From contig NZ_CP017674.1 in assembly GCF_001792815.1 (NCBI RefSeq), forward strand, positions 2,170,001 through 2,234,000: a DNA stretch of 64,000 nt, given 5' to 3'. This stretch comes from Microbacterium sp. BH-3-3-3. GTDB lineage: Bacteria; Actinomycetota; Actinomycetes; Actinomycetales; Microbacteriaceae. This document shows, piece after piece, positions 60,077 through 64,000 of the stretch (positions are counted from its first letter, which is position 1; every line of letters begins with the position of its first letter). Under the pieces are notes generated by a model. It saw only the letters and a program-made list of their open reading frames with translations. It did not search any database and was not told where the DNA came from. A program made the translations under genes and the position numbers.

Positions 60077-61042
60077 ATGACTTCTCCCCAGCCCCGTGTC
60101 GTCGTCCTCGCCGGTGGAGTCGGAGGGTCGAAGTTCACGCTCGGCGTCCGCGCGGCGCTGCGGCGCCTCGGCGCCCCCGACGCGACCGTCGTCGTCAACA
60201 CGGGCGACGACCTGTGGCTGTCGGGTGTGCGCCTGCAGCCCGACGTCGACTCCCTCACCTACGCCCTCGCCGGGGTCAATGACACCGAGCGCGGGTGGGG
60301 ACGCGCGGGCGACACGGAGCGGGTCAACGAAGAACTCCAGGCCTGGGGGGCGGGCTGGCCGTGGTTCACGCTCGGCGACCTCGACCTGGGCACCCACCTC
60401 GCCCGCACCGGCTGGCTGCGCGACGGCCTCACCCCCACCGAGGTGCTGGCCCGCATGGCGCAGCGCTGGCCGCTCGGCGTGCGGCTGCTGCCCATGACCG
60501 ACACCGAGGTCGACACGCACGTGCTGCTCGAGGACGGGGGACGGCTGCACTTCCAGGAGTGGTGGACGCGGCACCGCGCCACGCTCACTCCGCGCGCCTT
60601 CGAGAATCCCGGGATCGCCGACGCCGTGCCCGCCCCCGGTGTCGTGGATGCCATCGCCCAGGCCGACGTGGTGCTGCTGGCGCCGTCGAACCCGGTGGTG
60701 TCGATCGGTCCGATCCTCGCGGTCCCCGGAATGCGCGAGGCCCTGCGGGCGACCTCGGCGCGGGTGGTGGGCGTCTCGCCGATCATCGCCGGGCGGGTCG
60801 TGCGCGGCATGGCCGATGTCTGCCTCACGGCGATCGGCGTCGAGACCTCGGCATCGGCCGTCGCGCGGCACTACGCGGCACGGTCGGCCGGCGGTGTGCT
60901 CGACGCGTGGCTGCTGGCGGAAGAAGACGCCGCCGCCGCGCCCGAGGTCGAGGCGGCGGGGATCCGCACGGTGGTCGCGCCGCTGTGGATGCGCGACGAG
61001 ACGACTTCGGCGGCGATCGCCGAGGCGGCGCTGCGCGCCTGA
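60077..61042 (+). CDS. cofD: 2-phospho-L-lactate transferase (F420 biosynthesis)
   Basis: A 321-residue protein. The opening 'VVVLAGGVGGSKFTLGVRAAL' (GGVGGxK/R), 'VVVNTGDDLWLSGVRLQPDVDSLTYAL' and 'LAPSNPVVSIGPILAVPGMREAL' are the CofD/FbiA signatures, including the NTGDD and PSNP loops that bind Fo and the guanylyl donor. It transfers the phospholactyl/phosphoenolpyruvyl group from the GDP donor to Fo, giving (dehydro-)F420-0. It faces cofC tail-to-tail across a repeat-rich 212 nt; fbiB is not in the window. Confidence 0.96.
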   Translation: MTSPQPRVVVLAGGVGGSKFTLGVRAALRRLGAPDATVVVNTGDDLWLSGVRLQPDVDSLTYALAGVNDTERGWGRAGDTERVNEELQAWGAGWPWFTLGDLDLGTHLARTGWLRDGLTPTEVLARMAQRWPLGVRLLPMTDTEVDTHVLLEDGGRLHFQEWWTRHRATLTPRAFENPGIADAVPAPGVVDAIAQADVVLLAPSNPVVSIGPILAVPGMREALRATSARVVGVSPIIAGRVVRGMADVCLTAIGVETSASAVARHYAARSAGGVLDAWLLAEEDAAAAPEVEAAGIRTVVAPLWMRDETTSAAIAEAALRA

Positions 61043-61076
61043 GGAGCCGTTCGCGGGTGCGCTCTGTGTGCGGACT

Positions 61077-61131
61077 TGCGCTTCGCCGGTGGGCTCTGCG
61101 CGGGGCATGCGCTTCGCCGGTGGGCGCTGCG
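61077..61131. repeat. Direct repeats in a GC-extreme stretch between cofD and cofC
   Basis: Two 24-nt copies (61077-61100 and 61108-61131) differ by one base and have a 31-nt period, core TGCGCTTCGCCGGTGGGC. The rest of 61132-61254 is built from short GCGCGCGAGC and GCGCGGGGCCTGG units. The block lies between convergent genes and contains no supported gene. Confidence 0.7.
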
Positions 61132-61254
61132 GCCTGAGCCGCCATTCGCGGTGGGCGCCGCGCGCGAGCGCCGCGCGCGAGCGCTGCGCGCGGGGCGTGG
61201 GCGCGGGGCCTGGGCGCGGGGCCTGGGCGGGCGAGCGGCCGCGCGGGCGAGCGG

Positions 61255-61899
61255 TCAGGCCGCCGCCGACGCCAACACGGCCGACGTGCGCGGGCCCACG
61301 CCCAGCGCGACCGCCTGCGAGAGCTGTTCGGCCGTGTCGACGTCGCGGCGGAGCGACGACGCACGCTCGACGGCCAGGTCGGTGCACCCGAGCAGGCGGT
61401 GACGGGCGGCGGAGTCCTCGCCGAACGCCGAGACCCACACCGCCCCCGCTCGGGCGGTGACGAGGGTGGACCCGGTGGTCTCGGCATCCGGAACCACTCC
61501 CCGCTCGACGGATGCCGCGAGCTCGAGGGCCGCGTCGAGATCGGCGGGACGCAGGGCCGGCAGATCGCCGAGCAGGGCGGCGCGCGCGGTGGCGACACCG
61601 GCCGCGGCCGCGCCGAGGGCGATCGCGGCGTCGAGGCCGCGGGTGTCGCCCTCGGGCACGACCTCGACCTTGCGGGTGCGGCGGAGCTCGGCGCGCACCC
61701 CCGCGTCGTCGGTCACGACGATGACGCGGGCGACCCGGGCCGCCGCGGCTGCCGCGGTCACGGTGTCGAGCGCGATGGCGCGCGCGAGCGCCTCGCGGTC
61801 GACGCCGACGTCGGTCAGGCGCGTCTTGCCCACCGCGGCGGGTTTGACCGGCACGATGATCGTCCAGGCGGGGACGTCAGGCATGTTCATCGCCTCCAT
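61255..61899 (-). CDS. cofC: 2-phospho-L-lactate guanylyltransferase (F420 biosynthesis)
   Basis: A 214-residue nucleotidyltransferase. 'TIIVPVKPAAVGKTRL' is the N-terminal P-loop-like block of CofC/FbiD, followed by 'VIVVTDDAGVRAELR', 'GLDAAIALGA' and 'ALLGDLPALRPADLDAAL' (the metal-binding GDLP). It makes the GDP-linked lactyl or PEP donor used by CofD. The start is not certain: ATG at 61897-61899, or ATGs four and six codons later ('MNMPDVPAW', 'MPDVPAW'); the last begins closest to the conserved block. Upstream lies a 73-bp inverted-repeat element. Confidence 0.93.
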   Translation of the reverse strand: MEAMNMPDVPAWTIIVPVKPAAVGKTRLTDVGVDREALARAIALDTVTAAAAAARVARVIVVTDDAGVRAELRRTRKVEVVPEGDTRGLDAAIALGAAAAGVATARAALLGDLPALRPADLDAALELAASVERGVVPDAETTGSTLVTARAGAVWVSAFGEDSAARHRLLGCTDLAVERASSLRRDVDTAEQLSQAVALGVGPRTSAVLASAAA

Positions 61900-61909
61900 T
61901 GTGTGCCGA

Positions 61910-61982
61910 ACTCCTGAGATATCTGGCTGGGGGTCGTGCTTTCGGCGGGTAGGGGGCAGCGTGGGGACCTTTTCTCAGGAGT
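61910..61982. repeat. 73-bp element with 10-bp terminal inverted repeats
   Basis: ACTCCTGAGA (61910-61919) is exactly complementary to TCTCAGGAGT (61973-61982), with flanking GCCGA and GTGG. The interior is G-rich and non-coding. It sits 10 bp upstream of cofC and could be its promoter region, a miniature repeat, or a hairpin. No target-site duplication is evident. Confidence 0.6.
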
Positions 61983-62029
61983 GTGGCCCACCGGCGCCCC
62001 GCAAGCGGGCCGCTCGCGCGGCTCCCGTC

Positions 62030-62125
62030 CGCGGCGCCGCTGAGCCGCCGTTCCCCGCGGCGCCGCTGAGCCGCCGGACCCCGCGGCGCCGGTGAGTTGC
62101 CGGAGCCCGCAGCGCCGCCGGACCC
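62030..62125. repeat. 26-bp tandem repeat, about 3.7 copies
   Basis: Units begin at 62030, 62056, 62082 and 62108; the first two differ at 2-3 bases, core CGCGGCGCCGCTGAGCCGCC. The third and fourth are more diverged, and the fourth lacks 8 bases in the middle. The array lies just after the fgd stop on the minus strand, within the cofC-fgd spacer, and holds no gene. Confidence 0.8.
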
Positions 62126-62149
62126 GCCGCGTCGTCGCCCCGATCCGGC

Positions 62150-63160
62150 TCAGGCGAAGCGCTTGCGCAGGCGCGGCAGGATCTCCTCGCCGTACATGCG
62201 CAGGAACTCCTCCTGGTCGTGGCCCGGGTCGTGGAACACGAGGTGGCGGAAGCCGAGGTCGACGTATCGCGCGATGCGTTCGACGTGCTCGTCGGGGTCG
62301 GTCGAGACGATGAACCGCGACGCGACACGCTCGATCGGCAGTTCGGCGGCGAGCCGCTGCATCTCGAGGGGGTCGTGCACGCTCATCTTCTCGTCGGCGC
62401 TGAGTGCGAGGGGCGCCCAGAACCGCGTCTTCTCGAGCGCGGTGTCGTGGTCGGGGTGGTACGACACCTTGACCTCCATGAGCGTGTCGACGTCGTCGCG
62501 CGTGCGGCCGGCCTTGCCGAGGCCGTCGTCGAGCGCGGGCAGCAGCGTGTCGGTGTACAGCGCGGGGTCTTTGCCGCTCGTGGTGATGTAGCCCTCGGCG
62601 ATGCGGCCGGCCAGGCGGGTGGCCGCGGGGCCGGAGGCGCCGATGTAGATCGGCACCTTCTGCTCGGGGCGGTCGTAGATCGTGGCATCCTTCACCGAGT
62701 AGTAGGTGCCCTCGTAGGTGACCCGCTCGCCGGCCCAGAGCTCGTTGATGATCGCGATGGCCTCTTTGAGGCGCTGGAAGCGCTCGGGCGCCTCGGGCCA
62801 GTCGAGGCCCAGGGTCACCTCGTTGAGGGCTTCACCCGTGCCGACGCCCAGCACGACACGGCCGGGGTACATCACGCCGAGGGTGGCGAACACCTGGGCG
62901 ATGACGCCGGGGTGGTAGCGGAACGTCGGGGTGAGCACGCTCGTGCCGATGATGACGCGCTCGGTGCGCGCGCCGAGGGCGCCGAGCCAGGGCAGGGCGT
63001 TGGGGGCGTGTCCGCCGTCGTGCATCCACGGCTGGAGGTGGTCCGAGAGGAAGACCGAGTCGAAACCCATCTTCTCGGCGAGCACGCCGAAGTCGAGGAG
63101 CTCGTTGGGTCCGAACTGCTCGCTCGAAGCCTTGTATCCGAAACGCAGGGGAACGGTCAT
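62150..63160 (-). CDS. fgd: F420-dependent glucose-6-phosphate dehydrogenase
   Basis: A 336-residue LLM-family enzyme, the same length as mycobacterial FGD1. Key residues are present in the same order: D40-H41 and W45 in 'LSDHLQPWMHDGGHAP', 'IGTSVLTPTFRYHPGVIAQ' (phosphate/F420 loop), and Glu110 in 'GVGTGEALNE'. It oxidises glucose-6-phosphate to 6-phosphogluconolactone while reducing F420, supplying F420H2 to other enzymes. Its ATG overlaps the stop of the preceding monooxygenase gene by 4 nt (ATGA), so the two share an mRNA. Confidence 0.95.
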   Translation of the reverse strand: MTVPLRFGYKASSEQFGPNELLDFGVLAEKMGFDSVFLSDHLQPWMHDGGHAPNALPWLGALGARTERVIIGTSVLTPTFRYHPGVIAQVFATLGVMYPGRVVLGVGTGEALNEVTLGLDWPEAPERFQRLKEAIAIINELWAGERVTYEGTYYSVKDATIYDRPEQKVPIYIGASGPAATRLAGRIAEGYITTSGKDPALYTDTLLPALDDGLGKAGRTRDDVDTLMEVKVSYHPDHDTALEKTRFWAPLALSADEKMSVHDPLEMQRLAAELPIERVASRFIVSTDPDEHVERIARYVDLGFRHLVFHDPGHDQEEFLRMYGEEILPRLRKRFA

Positions 63161-64000
63161 TTCTCTCCTTCAACGTCGCCACCGCGCACGGGGGTGCGCG
63201 CGGGTTCGAACTCCGACCCGTCGGTGCCGGCGAGTCGTTCATGGAACGCCTGCACGGTGCCCGGCCACAGCAGGGTCAGCCGCCCCGACCGGTCGTCGAC
63301 GTACCAGTTGCGGCATCCGCCGGTGAGCCAGGGGGTGGATGCCGCGGCCGCGGCGATCTCGTCGGTGTACGCCGCCTCGACCTCGGGGCGTACCCGCAGC
63401 ACCCGCTCGGGTCGGCGGTCGCGCTCGGCGAGGGCCCGCACGACGTACGCCGACTGCTCCTCGGCCATGAGGACCGAGGAGTTGTGGCCGAGACTCGCGT
63501 TCGGGCCGTTCAGCACGAACAGGTTGGGGAAGCCGGCGACCACCGTGGAGCCGAACGAGGTCATGCCCTCGGCCCAGTGCGCGGCGAGGGTGCCGTCTTC
63601 TCCGTGCACGAGGTCGGCGTAGGGCTGCTCGGCGGCGGTGAACCCGGTGGCCAGCACCAGCACGTCGGCCTCGTACGTCGCGCCGCTCTGCGCCGTCAGC
63701 GTCGAGCCGTCGACCGCGGCCAGGGCGGTGGGCTCGAGGCTCACAGCCTCGGACGCGACGGCGGGGTAGAACGCATCGGACAGCAGCACGCGTTTGCAGC
63801 CGAAGGCGTAGTCGGGGGTGAGGGCTGCGCGCAGGGCCGGGTCGGCGACCTGGGCGTGCAGGTGCGCGAGCGCGTGGGCGCGGGCGTCGGCGGAGGCCAC
63901 GGCGTCACCCGAGCGCGACGCGAAGCGCGCCTCGCCCTCGGCGTACAGCTCGGCGCGCAGGCGCGCGAGATCCCCCGGATGGGCGGCGAGGTGCGCGCGC
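63157..64000 (-). CDS. Flavin-containing (Baeyer-Villiger-type) monooxygenase, C-terminal part
   Basis: The frame stays open to the end of the window, so at least 280 C-terminal residues are present and the FAD/NADPH-binding N-terminus lies outside; the internal GTG at 63898-63900 is not taken as start. Family marks are 'DYAFGCKRVLLSDAFYPAV' (the P-x-Y-x-x-GCKR block of BVMOs) and 'VLVLATGFTAAEQPYADL' (the ATGF motif), then 'VAGFPNLFVLNGPNASLGHNSS'. Such enzymes oxidise ketones, sulfides or amines with NADPH and O2. It precedes fgd in the same operon, though FMOs do not use F420. Confidence 0.85.
   Translation of the reverse strand, partial: RAHLAAHPGDLARLRAELYAEGEARFASRSGDAVASADARAHALAHLHAQVADPALRAALTPDYAFGCKRVLLSDAFYPAVASEAVSLEPTALAAVDGSTLTAQSGATYEADVLVLATGFTAAEQPYADLVHGEDGTLAAHWAEGMTSFGSTVVAGFPNLFVLNGPNASLGHNSSVLMAEEQSAYVVRALAERDRRPERVLRVRPEVEAAYTDEIAAAAASTPWLTGGCRNWYVDDRSGRLTLLWPGTVQAFHERLAGTDGSEFEPARTPVRGGDVEGEK

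Noticed and set aside
62030..62125. CRISPR array
   Set aside because: The 26-bp units are head-to-tail with no spacers and no cas genes are present.

Overview
This is a high-GC actinobacterial chromosome segment, most probably from a Microbacteriaceae member such as Microbacterium. The reasons are GC-rich third codon positions, many GTG starts, very frequent 4-nt ATGA/GTGA gene overlaps, a recurrent GGATGCC/GGCATCC word, a HemQ-type heme pathway, F420 genes (cofC, cofD, fgd) and mycobacterium-like families (CtpE-like ATPase, M13 protease, MmpS-like protein). No rRNA, tRNA, integrase, transposase or CRISPR array was seen.

Layout. 1-4216: the right edge of an operon encoding a HopA1-family protein, a catalytic plus non-catalytic M16 peptidase pair and an LLM (F420-type) oxidoreductase, all joined by 4-nt overlaps. 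This combination resembles class V lanthipeptide (lexapeptide/pristinin-type) clusters; the kinase-like gene and precursor would lie to the left. 4368-9892: FMN reductase, YCII protein, xthA, pyrE, NagD-like phosphatase, CsbD and an SDR. 9935-14836: CtpE-like P-type ATPase, then mntR and mntH with two matching operator palindromes. 14880-26719: TrmH methyltransferase, RidA, MATE exporter, M13 peptidase, a degenerate beta-lactamase-like protein, FHA protein, purU, MFS, GNAT and SDR genes.

26783-32115 is an island of visibly lower GC. It holds what I read as a complete leaderless class II bacteriocin locus of the aureocin A53/lacticin Q type: a 64-residue Trp/Arg-rich peptide gene, an ABC ATPase, its permease and two bacterial PH-domain membrane proteins, with hairpins placed between structural gene, exporter and PH genes. 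An orphan LuxR-type response regulator lies upstream. This is the most interesting content of the window.

32359-48650: an enolase-superfamily enzyme (MenC/NSAR), glyS, a DrrAB-type exporter ending tail-to-tail on an AfsR-like STAND regulator, a 1,528-residue membrane protein of SCO7613 type, a three-gene set with an ESX/T7SS-like helical protein, an MmpS-like protein and a HhH-GPD repair protein. 48694-59795: almost the whole coproporphyrin-dependent heme pathway (hemA, hemE, hemY, hemQ, hemC, hemD, hemB, hemL), interrupted by small envelope proteins and a DUF4239 protein; ferrochelatase (hemH) is not present. 60077-64000: cofD, cofC, F420-dependent glucose-6-phosphate dehydrogenase and a flavin monooxygenase cut by the window end. 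The F420 genes could supply the reduced cofactor that the LLM enzyme of the left-hand RiPP-like operon would need.
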